64,000 bases of DNA, from the NCBI RefSeq assembly GCF_002276045.1, contig NZ_NQMR01000025.1:20016-84015 (forward strand). Direction: 5' to 3'. The notes under the pieces are model-generated. The model was not told where the DNA came from. It made no database searches and was given only the letters and a program-made list of their open reading frames with translations. Positions 9,266 to 18,684 of this stretch are shown piece after piece (positions within the stretch are counted from its first letter, which is position 1; every line of letters begins with the position of its first letter). Made by a program: the position numbers and the translations under genes. This stretch comes from Pseudoalteromonas sp. NBT06-2. GTDB taxonomy: Bacteria; Pseudomonadota; Gammaproteobacteria; Enterobacterales; Alteromonadaceae.

Positions 9266-9976
9266 TTACATTTTTAAAATATCTTTTGCTATATCTTCTT
9301 GAGAAATATGACGAATGTCTTTTCCTTTTACAAAATAAATTACATATTCCGCTATATTTTGACACCTGTCTCCAATACGTTCAAGTGAACGAACAGACCA
9401 AACTAATGCCATTATTTTTGGTATTGAACGAGGATCTTCCATCATATAGGTCATGATTTGTCTAATTAATGCTTCATATTCGCGATTAACCTTAGCATCT
9501 TCTTTATGTACTTTAAATGCAGCATCAACATCCATACGTGCAAAAGCATCTAAAACATCATGTAACATTCTAGATACTAAACGACCCATATTATCAATCA
9601 TAACTAACAAGCCTTGTTGCTCTTTAGAGAACGAATCAAGGGCAACTTGTGCAATTCTACGTACTTCATCACCAATACGTTCTAAATCTGCAATCGTTTT
9701 CGCAATGGCAACAACTAAACGTAAATCACTCGCTGCGGGTTGGCGTTTTGCAATAATACGAGTACATTCTTCATCTATACTCACTTCCATTGCATTTACC
9801 TTGTAGTCATCTTTTTTTACTTTTTTTGCTAGTTCTGAATCACCAGAAGAGACGGCATCTAATGCTGAATTTAATTGCTGTTCAACTAGTCCACCCATAG
9901 CTAATACATGATTTCGTACATTTTCTAAATCTTGATTAAATTTACCAGAAATATGTTTGCTTAAATTATGTTCCAT
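9266..9976 (-). CDS. phoU: Phosphate signalling protein PhoU
   Basis: PhoU links the Pst transporter to the PhoR-PhoB system and damps Pho regulon expression when phosphate is plentiful. The 236-residue protein shows the two tandem three-helix PhoU domains: LVVAIAKTIADLERIGDEVRR in the first half and ALVWSVRSLERIGDRCQNIAEY in the second, each carrying the E(R)xGD metal-binding motif. Length fits the family (241 in E. coli). It is the last gene of the pstC-pstA-pstB-phoU series, with 75 bases separating it from pstB. GGAAAG precedes the ATG. Confidence 0.95.
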   Translation of the reverse strand: MEHNLSKHISGKFNQDLENVRNHVLAMGGLVEQQLNSALDAVSSGDSELAKKVKKDDYKVNAMEVSIDEECTRIIAKRQPAASDLRLVVAIAKTIADLERIGDEVRRIAQVALDSFSKEQQGLLVMIDNMGRLVSRMLHDVLDAFARMDVDAAFKVHKEDAKVNREYEALIRQIMTYMMEDPRSIPKIMALVWSVRSLERIGDRCQNIAEYVIYFVKGKDIRHISQEDIAKDILKM

Positions 9977-10051
9977 TTTCTTTCCACTTAAATTTTTTAT
10001 TAACCTAGGTCATAAAACCCAGCACGCTAGTTTTTAGCTTTAAATTAAAAC

Positions 10052-10879
10052 CTAACCGTAACGACCTGTAATATAATCTTCTGTTTTCTTTTTAGCTGGA
10101 GTCGTAAATAAGGTATTGGTATCTGAATATTCAATTAACTCTCCCATATACATAAATGCCGTTTGATCTGATACACGTGCAGCTTGTTGCATATTATGTG
10201 TCACAATAACAACGGTAAATTTATCTTTTAAGTCGCCAATTAATTCTTCAATAACTAAAGTTGAAATAGGATCGAGCGCCGATGTAGGTTCATCGAGTAA
10301 TAATACTTCAGGTTCAATTGCAATCGAACGTGCGATTACCAATCTTTGTTGCTGACCACCTGATAAACCAAATGCACTATCATGTAATCTATCTTTTACT
10401 TCGTCCCAGATTGCTGCTGAACGTAATGATTTCTCAACAACTTCATCTAAACGGCGCTTATCTTTAATACCTTGTAATCTTAAGCCATAAACAATATTTT
10501 CATAAATAGATTTTGGAAATGGGTTTGGGCGTTGGAATACCATGCCGACATTTCGGCGTAATGAGGCAACATCAACTTTTTTATCATAGATATTTTCACC
10601 ATGAAGCTGAATTTCGCCTTCAATACGACAAATATCAACTAAGTCATTCATACGATTAATGCAACGTAATAAAGTTGATTTACCACAACCTGAAGGCCCG
10701 ATAAACGCAGTTACTTGACCTTTTGGGATTTTCATATTGATATTGCTTAACGCTTGTTTTTCACCATAAAACAAATCAAGATTTTTAATTTCCAATGCTG
10801 TTTGTTCTGGCATTAAGTTTTCAAGATCTAATTTTAAACCACTTGTTGAATTTGAAACTTTTGGTGCAACTGTAATCAT
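10052..10879 (-). CDS. pstB: Phosphate ABC transporter ATP-binding protein PstB
   Basis: PstB is the cytosolic ATPase of the high-affinity phosphate importer. Walker A (GPSGCGKST), the Q-loop, the ABC signature LSGGQQQR and Walker B ([11 protein letters not shown]) are intact, followed by the H-loop VTHNMQQAA and a PstB-type end (EDYITGRYG). It carries about 25 extra residues before [12 protein letters not shown] compared with E. coli, so a start within this segment (M24) is possible, although the first ATG has a reasonable AAAG ribosome site. It lies between pstA and phoU in the order expected for the operon. Confidence 0.95.
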   Translation of the reverse strand: MITVAPKVSNSTSGLKLDLENLMPEQTALEIKNLDLFYGEKQALSNINMKIPKGQVTAFIGPSGCGKSTLLRCINRMNDLVDICRIEGEIQLHGENIYDKKVDVASLRRNVGMVFQRPNPFPKSIYENIVYGLRLQGIKDKRRLDEVVEKSLRSAAIWDEVKDRLHDSAFGLSGGQQQRLVIARSIAIEPEVLLLDEPTSALDPISTLVIEELIGDLKDKFTVVIVTHNMQQAARVSDQTAFMYMGELIEYSDTNTLFTTPAKKKTEDYITGRYG

Positions 10880-10954
10880 TTTCTTTACCTAAATATTGGA
10901 TTCTAATTAGCGAGCTTAAAAGCTCACTACTTATCACATTAACTTGTTGAGCTA

Positions 10955-12601
10955 TTAATGCTCTAATACTTTAAATTTTTCACGTAAATGGTTACGCACA
11001 CCAATCGCTGTAATATTTAATGCAATAATAACAGAGACTAATAAAAATGCAGTGGCGTAAACCAATGGTCTTGCAGCTTCAACATTAGGGCTTTGGAAGC
11101 CAACATCATAAATATGGAAACCTAAATGCATAAACTTACGGTCTAAATGCATAAATGGGAAGTTGCCATCTAATGGTAGTGTAGGTGCCATTTTTACAAC
11201 ACCCACTAACATTAATGGTGCAACTTCACCTGCAGCTCGGGCAACAGCTAATATCAAACCAGTCATAATAGCAGGGCTCGCCATAGGTACTATAATACGC
11301 CATAACGTTTCGAATTTAGTCGCACCTAAAGCCAACGAACCTTGACGAATTGAGCTTGGTATACGAGATAGTCCTTCTTCTGTTGATACAATCACAACTG
11401 GTAGAGTTAATATCGCTAAAGTTAGTGCAGACCACATTACACCTGGCGTACCAAAAGTTGGACCTGGTAATGCTTCAGGGTAAAATAATTGATCTAAACT
11501 CCCCCCTAGCATATACACAAAAAAACCTAAGCCAAAAACACCATAAACAATAGAAGGTACACCTGCTAAGTTGATCACCGCAATACGTATCATTTTTGTT
11601 GCTGCATTTTTTGCTGCATATTCATGTAAATATATAGCAGCTACCACCCCAAATGGCGTAACAATCACAGCCATCAACATCACCATGAAAACTGTACCAA
11701 ATATTGCTGGGAATACACCACCTTCTGTATTTGCTTCTCTTGGATCGTCAGATACAAACTTACCAAGCTGAACAAAATATTGACCTAATTTAGCAAAGAA
11801 ACTCATATTATTTGGAAACGTAAAATCAAGTACTTGGTATAAAGGTATTGTCACCATTTCACCACGCATATCTTTTACTATTACTTGGTCACGTTTAGCT
11901 TCATCACGTAATTTAAATAGCTCAGCCTCTAATACATCATACTTGTCTTTTTGCTCTGCTTTAAATTGCTCATATTCTTGGATACGTTCTTGCGTTAATT
12001 CTCCATCTAATTCATAGGCACGTTGCTTTAAGCGAGCACGTTCTAATTCATAATTAATGTGTCCAATAGCACCATTTTGTAAATCAAGCGCTTCATCATT
12101 AAGAGATACCGCTCGATCTACCAATACTTCAAGTTTCTCAATTTTACCTGATGTATGAGCTTGGCCATTTTCAATAACTTTTTCCACATAACCATAAAAG
12201 TTACCGTTTTTACTTCGTTCAAAAACGGCCATATCTTGTGGTATAGATTGAGACTTAATATCTGTTGTTAATATCCAACGAAAATCTAACTCAACAAACT
12301 CACGATTACCTGTTTTGACAAGTAAACGATCAATAAATTCTTCTTTATAGTCACCTAAATCCACTCCTGTTGCTAATATACGAGATGTAGGTACTTGCTC
12401 TCTATCATAAATTTCACCGATAACAGTACTTTTAATACCTGCTTTTTCAATTTCTAATTGCACCACTTCTGATGGCCAAAAGAAGCTTAATCCACGCCAA
12501 GCGATAAGCGCGAGCAAACCTATTACTGAAATCAAGCTGATACTAACTGCGCCACCCGTTAACCATATCCAAGGTGATCCTGATTTAAACCAGTTATTCA
12601 T
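10955..12601 (-). CDS. pstA: Phosphate ABC transporter permease PstA (long form)
   Basis: PstA is one of the two membrane subunits of the Pst importer. The C-terminal 280 residues hold six membrane segments and the permease (EAA) loop region, ALGATKFETLWRIIVPMA. Before it there is one membrane segment (about 15-37) and roughly 200 residues of hydrophilic, helix-rich sequence (coiled-coil-like around ERIQEYEQFKAEQKDKY), making 548 residues against about 296 in E. coli. This extended form is known in marine gammaproteobacteria. The extra domain is predicted to be periplasmic; its role is unknown. It sits between pstC (66-base gap) and pstB. Confidence 0.92.
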   Translation of the reverse strand: MNNWFKSGSPWIWLTGGAVSISLISVIGLLALIAWRGLSFFWPSEVVQLEIEKAGIKSTVIGEIYDREQVPTSRILATGVDLGDYKEEFIDRLLVKTGNREFVELDFRWILTTDIKSQSIPQDMAVFERSKNGNFYGYVEKVIENGQAHTSGKIEKLEVLVDRAVSLNDEALDLQNGAIGHINYELERARLKQRAYELDGELTQERIQEYEQFKAEQKDKYDVLEAELFKLRDEAKRDQVIVKDMRGEMVTIPLYQVLDFTFPNNMSFFAKLGQYFVQLGKFVSDDPREANTEGGVFPAIFGTVFMVMLMAVIVTPFGVVAAIYLHEYAAKNAATKMIRIAVINLAGVPSIVYGVFGLGFFVYMLGGSLDQLFYPEALPGPTFGTPGVMWSALTLAILTLPVVIVSTEEGLSRIPSSIRQGSLALGATKFETLWRIIVPMASPAIMTGLILAVARAAGEVAPLMLVGVVKMAPTLPLDGNFPFMHLDRKFMHLGFHIYDVGFQSPNVEAARPLVYATAFLLVSVIIALNITAIGVRNHLREKFKVLEH

Positions 12602-12667
12602 ACTTATAACCTTTAATAATTCTATATTTAAACATATTAAATTTTTGTAATATCATCTTAAAACACC

Positions 12668-14902
12668 TTACATTGAACTATATTTATCACGTAAACGTTG
12701 GCGAACAAATTCAGCTATTGTGTTGAAAATAAAGGTAAAAATAAATAAAACAAATGCAGCTAAGAATAAAATACGATAATGAGAGCTTCCAACCTCAGAT
12801 TCTGGCATTTCTACTGCGATATTTGCAGCTAAAGTACGCATACCTTGGAAGATGCTCCAATCCATAATGGGTGTATTACCCGTAGCCATAAGTACTATCA
12901 TCGTTTCACCTACAGCACGTCCTAACCCCATCATAATTGCTGAGAAGATGCCTGGACTCGCCGTTAACAATACAACTTTCACTAAGGTTTGCCATTGAGT
13001 TGCACCTAAAGCTAAAGAACCGTTAGTAAGGTGCTTTGGTACACTAAACACGGCATCTTCAGCAATTGTAAATATGGTAGGAATAACCGCAAAGCCCATT
13101 GCAATACCTACAACTAATGAATTTCTTTGGTCAAAGTCAAGCCCTAAATCATTTGTCAAGTATTGACGAACATCACCGCCAAATAATAACTCTTCAATAA
13201 AAGGGCTCACGCTGAAAGCAAATACACTAACCAATAAAACAACGGGTATTAATACTATTGAGTGTGAGCCTTCAGGTACTGAGTTACGAATTTTTTGTGG
13301 TAATTGACTCCAACCAAATGCTGTAGCTAACATAGCGAGTGGTAAACCAAATAATAAAATAAGAATTGCAGGCAAGTGCTCCTCAAATATAGGCGCTAAC
13401 CACAGCCCAGCTAAGAAACCCAAAATAACAGTTGGCAATGCTTCCATAATTTCGATAGTCGGTTTTACAACTTTACGTAACTGAGGAGACATAAAGTAAG
13501 CAGTGTAAACCGCTGCAGATAATGCAATGGGTACTGCAAATAACATGGCATAAAATGCAGCTTTAATGGTACCAAACGAAATTGGTATTAATGAGAACTT
13601 AGATTCAAAATCATCGCTTGCTGATGTTGATTGCCACGTATAACCAGGTTCAGTATAACCTTCATACCATACTTCATTCCATAAACCTGACCAGCTTACC
13701 TCAGGATGCTCATTAACAATGTTCAGCATAGAGACTGTATCACCAGCAATAATTAAGACTGCATTTGAACGTGGTGAAATCGCAAAGTTAGTTATCGCAG
13801 AATTAGTAACATTACCTAACCAAAGTGTACTTTCACTTGTTGTATAATAAAGACCTAGATCACCTTGCTCATTAACCGTATAAAATGTACGACGATAGAA
13901 TTCAGGATACATAGCTGTAATTGAATGATCTTGTGTATTAAAAGTACGTACTTTAGTAAACCCTCTGCCTTGATCAGTATTAATTTCAAACCATTGTGAA
14001 ATTTCACCATTATCATTATTAAATAATAGAGAATTGGCCCCAGCTAATAAAACACTCGACACTAAATTCGCATTTTCTTCATTTGCCGCTAACACTTGAA
14101 TTTGAGAAATTTCATCAATATTACGTGTATTGTAGATATAAACTTTATTTGCACTTCTTACAAATGAACGTGTGCCATCTGGAGAAATCAGTAACTCATC
14201 AATACGACCTTGAATATCAAATTGAGCATATTGTGCCACCCATTCAATTTCATCAGTCATAAAGTTTTCTTCGGCAGTAAAAACGGTAAAGACGATTTTA
14301 TTTGTTTGCGTTAAGGCTAAAACAGAAATTTTTCCTTCATCAACACTAAATGCAAAGTCTTTAATTGCTTGTTCATTTTCATCAACTAATAAAGCACTTT
14401 CACCAGTCGGGTAAGAAATCCCAGGAGTAATAACACGCTTATCATTAGGGAAAGTCACAGCAAATTTAGGGTGCACTATGGTTATACCACCATTTGATAA
14501 GCCATAGGCATATAAACCTAAATGCGGTGCACTTTGCGCGAAACTTGTCATTCGACTATCTAAATTTACTTTATTACTACTTAATTTTTTACCAAAGTCG
14601 GGACCTTTAACATTATAAAAATCGATACTCCCTGATTTATTTAATAAGTAAGCAATTTCAGTTTGTTCTTCCATGCCAACGGCTAAAACTTCTTGTCCAG
14701 CAGGTAATTTAAATTCATTTCTAGGTGTTACCGACGCAGATTCAAAAATTGGTGCGACAACGTAAAGTAAATAAAAGAAAATCATAAGTAGTGCAGCCAA
14801 TACCATGACTCCACCTGAAAAAATACTAAACTGTGCAATTTTATCTTTGATCAAACGGCCTTTATCCGTATGAAAGTTAGATTTTTGCGAATGTGAAGCC
14901 AT
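12668..14902 (-). CDS. pstC: Phosphate ABC transporter permease PstC (long form)
   Basis: PstC is the partner permease of PstA. The C-terminal third has the permease fold with GSLALGATQWQTLVKVVL in the EAA loop. The N-terminal part has one membrane anchor (about residues 30-55) and then about 380 residues of beta-rich, periplasmic-looking sequence (repeated ISPDGTRS / FAISPRSN type strands, suggesting a propeller-like fold). Total length is 744 residues against 319 in E. coli. The ATG at 14902 is chosen over 14920 because AAGGA stands seven bases upstream. It is the first gene of the operon, and a Pho box with a -10 lies just upstream. No pstS precedes it. Confidence 0.92.
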   Translation of the reverse strand: MASHSQKSNFHTDKGRLIKDKIAQFSIFSGGVMVLAALLMIFFYLLYVVAPIFESASVTPRNEFKLPAGQEVLAVGMEEQTEIAYLLNKSGSIDFYNVKGPDFGKKLSSNKVNLDSRMTSFAQSAPHLGLYAYGLSNGGITIVHPKFAVTFPNDKRVITPGISYPTGESALLVDENEQAIKDFAFSVDEGKISVLALTQTNKIVFTVFTAEENFMTDEIEWVAQYAQFDIQGRIDELLISPDGTRSFVRSANKVYIYNTRNIDEISQIQVLAANEENANLVSSVLLAGANSLLFNNDNGEISQWFEINTDQGRGFTKVRTFNTQDHSITAMYPEFYRRTFYTVNEQGDLGLYYTTSESTLWLGNVTNSAITNFAISPRSNAVLIIAGDTVSMLNIVNEHPEVSWSGLWNEVWYEGYTEPGYTWQSTSASDDFESKFSLIPISFGTIKAAFYAMLFAVPIALSAAVYTAYFMSPQLRKVVKPTIEIMEALPTVILGFLAGLWLAPIFEEHLPAILILLFGLPLAMLATAFGWSQLPQKIRNSVPEGSHSIVLIPVVLLVSVFAFSVSPFIEELLFGGDVRQYLTNDLGLDFDQRNSLVVGIAMGFAVIPTIFTIAEDAVFSVPKHLTNGSLALGATQWQTLVKVVLLTASPGIFSAIMMGLGRAVGETMIVLMATGNTPIMDWSIFQGMRTLAANIAVEMPESEVGSSHYRILFLAAFVLFIFTFIFNTIAEFVRQRLRDKYSSM

Positions 14903-14933
14903 CAAAGTTTCCTTCAGCATTAAAGTTGGTCAT

Positions 14934-14967
14934 ATTATATTGTGTCAAGATGACAGTTTTGTTACAT
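14934..14967 (-). promoter_or_regulatory. Pho box and -10 of the pst operon
   Basis: On the minus strand, ATGTAACAAAACTGTCAT (14967 to 14950) matches 15 of 18 positions of the Pho box as I know it (two 7-bp CTGTCAT repeats at 11-bp spacing). Ten bases further on is TATAAT (14939 to 14934). This spacing is the usual one for PhoB-activated promoters, in which the second repeat replaces the -35. The site lies 48 bases upstream of the preferred pstC start. Confidence 0.8.
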
Positions 14968-14989
14968 GAAGAATAAATTATCAATTATT

Positions 14990-15007
14990 CTGACATAAAA
15001 ATGTCAT
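14990..15007 (+). promoter_or_regulatory. Second Pho-box-like site
   Basis: CTGACATAAAAATGTCAT matches 15 of 18 positions of the Pho box in the plus orientation, but it is itself nearly palindromic. It lies 22 bases from the pst box and could be an auxiliary PhoB site, or a site for the downstream gene at 15160. No well placed -10 is visible behind it on the plus strand. Confidence 0.4.
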
Positions 15008-15159
15008 ACAAAGGTAATGTTGCTTCACATCAAAATTTCAATTACAAATAATTAATTTTATTATTCAATAACTGGACAAACTACAAGGCTAGAGCAATAC
15101 TTTAGTTTCAAATCATATTAAATAATAATTATTACTTTTCGTGATACAGAGAGATACCT

Positions 15160-15663
15160 ATGAAGCAGTTAGTACTAACATTAATCGGGCAAGACAGACC
15201 AGGTCTTGTAGAAGAAGTTTCATCAACAGTTTTACTACACAATGGTAATTGGTTAGCTAGTAATTTAAGTCATTTATGTGGGCATTTTGCAGGTATATTA
15301 CAAGTTGAGGTACCAGAAGAGCATATAGAAATACTACAAAGTGCACTACATAATATCAAAGACTTAGAGATAAAAATTGAAGATGGTGAAGATACAGTCC
15401 ATTGCGATCAAAGCCAGATAAATTTAGTGATCACTGGCAATGATCGACCAGGGATTGTGCAAGAGCTATCAAGTGTAATAAGGCATAAAGGCGCTAGTAT
15501 TATTCACTTTACTTCTAAACAACAAAGTGCTCCTAATTGGGGAGTACCTTTATTTAATGCCATTGCTACTGTGCATTTACCAAGTGGATTAGATAAAAGT
15601 GAAATTATTAATGCATTAGAGTCCATTACGTCTGATGTAATTGTTGATGTGGAAGAAGCTTAG
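15160..15663 (+). CDS. ACT-domain protein, GcvR-like (glycine cleavage regulator family)
   Basis: The 167-residue protein consists of two ACT domains (about residues 1-75 and 85-165), each starting with the family phrase (TLIGQDRPGLVEEVSS, then VITGNDRPGIVQELSS). This matches GcvR, which in E. coli antagonises GcvA and so represses the glycine cleavage operon when glycine is low. It has no DNA-binding domain. It stands alone between pst and a c-di-GMP gene, followed by its own terminator, so context gives no extra hint about the ligand. Family is sure; true GcvR function is an inference. Confidence 0.82.
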   Translation: MKQLVLTLIGQDRPGLVEEVSSTVLLHNGNWLASNLSHLCGHFAGILQVEVPEEHIEILQSALHNIKDLEIKIEDGEDTVHCDQSQINLVITGNDRPGIVQELSSVIRHKGASIIHFTSKQQSAPNWGVPLFNAIATVHLPSGLDKSEIINALESITSDVIVDVEEA

Positions 15664-15697
15664 GCTTGTTTTTTCCATACTAAAAATCAATCAAAAT

Positions 15698-15719
15698 GCT
15701 CGTTCTTCGGGCTTTTTTT
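15698..15719 (+). terminator. Terminator of the GcvR-like gene
   Basis: A GC-rich stem GCTCG / CGGGC (one G-T pair) with a 5-base loop is followed directly by seven T residues, 35 bases after the stop codon. Confidence 0.75.
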
Positions 15720-15746
15720 CGTGCTATTTATTCTAATTGAAGTTAC

Positions 15747-18275
15747 TTATGCTTCGCACTCTAACTGCTGGTTGGTAATAAAGTGGTTAAATTCTTTTTT
15801 TGGTAAAGCTTTACTATAAAAATATCCTTGAATGATATTACAGCCAATACCTTGTAAAAAACGCAGTTGCTTTTCTTTTTCAACACCTTCTGCGACTAAC
15901 TCTAAACCTAAACTTTGTGCTAATGCAATTATTGCCTTAACAATTTGACTATTACCATACTCATCTGGAATTTTAGCGATAAAACTCGCATCTATTTTAA
16001 TGGTATCAATAGGTAGTTGGGTTAAATAACTTAATGCCGAATATCCGGTACCAAAATCATCTAAAGCAATATGAACATCTAATGCTTTTAATGCCTTTAA
16101 AACTTTTTTAGCCTCATCCATTGATGATATAAAACTAGTTTCAGTAACTTCAATTTCCAAAAATTGAGCAGGTACTTGCCATACAGTTAGGGAATTCTGA
16201 ACTGCTAAAACAAGGTTTCCTTTAGTTAAATGTAGCGCTGAAATATTGACTGATATGCGACCAAATTCAATGCCAGTTTCCATCCATTCATTTATTTGTT
16301 TACATGCTTGATTTAATACCCAAATATCTAAATCAATAATAAGTCCTAAGTCTTCAGCTAAAGGAATAAAACTAGCCGGAGAAACAACACCTAACTCATT
16401 ATCATGCCAACGGATCAGCGCTTCAACACCAACCACTTGTGAGTTTAAAACATTGACTTTAGGTTGATAATAAAGCTCAAAGCTATTATTTTTTAATGCT
16501 TTACTTAACTTTTTTTCCATTAGCATTCGCTCTAATGAACGGGCATTCATTTCAGGTTTATATAACTGAAAAGAGTTCCGGCCTAATTCTTTACTGCGAT
16601 ACATGGCAACATCAGCATGTTTGAGTAACTCATCTGAATCGCTCCCATCATCAGGAAAAACTGCAGCACCAATAGAAGTTGTTATTGATATTTCATGCTC
16701 TTGAATTTTAAATCTCTCTTCTAAGCACAGAATCAATTGATTGGCAAAATCTAAAATATCATTAACCTCATCTACTTCAGTTAATAATAACGTAAATTCA
16801 TCACCTCCTAAACGAGCCAGTGTATCACCTGCTTTTACATATTTTTCTAATCTAGATGCAACTTGTTGAAGCAATAAATCCCCAATAGTGTGCCCTAATG
16901 TATCATTTACTTGCTTGAAATGATCTAGATCTAAAAACATAACAGCTAAAATTTGATCATCTCGCTTTGCTGTTGCCAACGCCATTTCTAACCTATCACT
17001 AAATAAACGCCTGTTAGGTAAATGCGTTAGTTCATCAAAGTAAGCTAATGCTGTTATACGTTTTTCTGCTTTTTTTCTTTCCGTTATATCACTAAAAATG
17101 GCTGCATATAATAAGTCTTCATCTTCACTTTCTTTTATCTCTATGATTGTCAACCATTCAAGAAATAATTCACCATTTTTCTTTTTATTATAAATTTCAC
17201 CTTGCCATACACCTTCTTTACGTAAACTTTGCCACATCTCATCATGAAATTGTTTATCATGATGACCTGAATTCAAAATCCTCGGTGTTTGGCCTATCGT
17301 TTCTTTTTCGCAATATCCAGTTAAAGCCGTAAATGCAGGGTTTACTTGTAAAATAGTACTTGAACTATCAGTGATCATAATACCGTCTAAAGAAGCATTG
17401 ATAATTTTTTTAGCTAAAAAGAGGTTTTTTTGTGATTTTTTTAATGCGACATCTCTTTGCTCTAACACCATTTCAAGTTCGTTCATATACGCCACTTCAA
17501 TATCCGACATAATATTATGTAATGACAATACACCAAGCACTTCTAAATCATCACTTTCTACAACCAGATGTCTGATTTTTCGAATTTCTAATAATTGATA
17601 CGCTTTATATAAACTGGTTGTTTCTTTAACCGTAAGCAAAGGCCAACCGGCAGATTCCCAACAACTAGCTTTAATTTCACCTTTTTTCAGTAAATTAAGT
17701 AAGTCCCTTTCGGTTATTATGCCCTTTTGCTTTAAAGTTTTATTCTCAACTAAAACAGCATTAACTCTTTTTTCTCTCATCACCTTAGCGACTAATGTCA
17801 TGCTATCGCTTGCATCGAGTAAGGGAATATTCGCATTATAACTTTTATCAACTAGTCTAAAATGAAGGTAATGTTCAAGTCCTTGGCTTTTTATGACATC
17901 AGATAGACTCACGACCCCTTGTGGTGTATTAGTTTCATCAACAACAAGTAAATGTCGAAAGCCATAATTATGGAATAGTACTGTCAATTCAGAAGTTAAC
18001 ATAGTACTTTGTACTTGCTTTACTGGGCTGCTCATAAAGTTAGAAATAGCTTGCTGATAAAATTTGGGTTGTGAAAAATCTAATTTAGCGCAATCAGCTT
18101 CAGTCCACACACCAATCAACTTATTTTTAAACATAATAAAAATAGCACTTACATTCCTATTTCCCATCATATTGGCAGCTTCCAACAATGAGGTTTCCGG
18201 CTTGCAGGATAAAATGTTTTTCGACATTAAATCAGCAACTGTTAACATTTTATTACTGGATTTTAAAACCATCAT
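15747..18275 (-). CDS. CBS-PAS-GGDEF-EAL c-di-GMP signalling protein
   Basis: This 842-residue protein lacks a clear membrane segment and is probably cytosolic. Domains in order: two CBS pairs (about 10-265; VADLMSKNILSC, NFMSSPVKQV and similar), a linker helix, a PAS/PAC sensor (about 285-400; DGIMITDSSSTILQVNPAFTAL read in pieces), GGDEF (about 415-575; LARLGGDEFTLLL intact, inhibitory site degenerate as KAGD), and EAL (about 590-835; VGVEALIRW, DDFGTGYSAL, AEGVE). Both catalytic signatures are present, so it could make or destroy c-di-GMP. CBS pairs usually bind adenosine nucleotides, which suggests control by energy or nucleotide state. Confidence 0.92.
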   Translation of the reverse strand: MMVLKSSNKMLTVADLMSKNILSCKPETSLLEAANMMGNRNVSAIFIMFKNKLIGVWTEADCAKLDFSQPKFYQQAISNFMSSPVKQVQSTMLTSELTVLFHNYGFRHLLVVDETNTPQGVVSLSDVIKSQGLEHYLHFRLVDKSYNANIPLLDASDSMTLVAKVMREKRVNAVLVENKTLKQKGIITERDLLNLLKKGEIKASCWESAGWPLLTVKETTSLYKAYQLLEIRKIRHLVVESDDLEVLGVLSLHNIMSDIEVAYMNELEMVLEQRDVALKKSQKNLFLAKKIINASLDGIMITDSSSTILQVNPAFTALTGYCEKETIGQTPRILNSGHHDKQFHDEMWQSLRKEGVWQGEIYNKKKNGELFLEWLTIIEIKESEDEDLLYAAIFSDITERKKAEKRITALAYFDELTHLPNRRLFSDRLEMALATAKRDDQILAVMFLDLDHFKQVNDTLGHTIGDLLLQQVASRLEKYVKAGDTLARLGGDEFTLLLTEVDEVNDILDFANQLILCLEERFKIQEHEISITTSIGAAVFPDDGSDSDELLKHADVAMYRSKELGRNSFQLYKPEMNARSLERMLMEKKLSKALKNNSFELYYQPKVNVLNSQVVGVEALIRWHDNELGVVSPASFIPLAEDLGLIIDLDIWVLNQACKQINEWMETGIEFGRISVNISALHLTKGNLVLAVQNSLTVWQVPAQFLEIEVTETSFISSMDEAKKVLKALKALDVHIALDDFGTGYSALSYLTQLPIDTIKIDASFIAKIPDEYGNSQIVKAIIALAQSLGLELVAEGVEKEKQLRFLQGIGCNIIQGYFYSKALPKKEFNHFITNQQLECEA

Positions 18276-18684
18276 TGAAGCTCCATTTTAATGATAAATA
18301 GAAAAGTACAAACAAGATGAGAATTTTATCAAATAAGAAATAGCAGTAACTTGTTTTAGATCAAAGTAGATTTAACTAAGTCCATTTTTGAGATTTTATT
18401 TTAAACTAAATTTAAATGTGTTTTTTATGAACACCTAATATACCCATGCTCTGAAACCTGCATTTCCATGTAACATGGGTGTATCTTCTTCGGTCCCTTT
18501 AGGTGTCATAATTTGCGGAGAAACAACATCTAAATCTGAGGCTAACAAACTATCTTGGCATCTACTTAGGCACTCAAAGATACAACTAACACCCCATATG
18601 ACGCTTAGTTTTTTACTTTTTTTCTATTTATAATTTTTAACCACTCATACCAATATGAGTAAGTTCGTGATCAAATTTATGCGT
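18276..18684. other. Intergenic region with a compact palindromic repeat
   Basis: This 409-base spacer holds the promoter region of the c-di-GMP gene and the compact repeat at 18439-18483. The rest (18484-18684) shows no reading frame or hairpin that I would call. Confidence 0.5.
18439..18483 (-). repeat. Dispersed TATACCC-repeat, compact copy 2
   Basis: On the minus strand it reads TACACCCATGTTACATGG then AAATGCAGGTTTCAG, the conserved head of the family, and ends GCATGGGTATA. The two ends (TATACCCATG and CATGGGTGTA) are inverted repeats, so this short copy is a near-palindrome of 45 bases. It lacks the GGTTATTCCC core seen in the longer copies. Confidence 0.65.
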
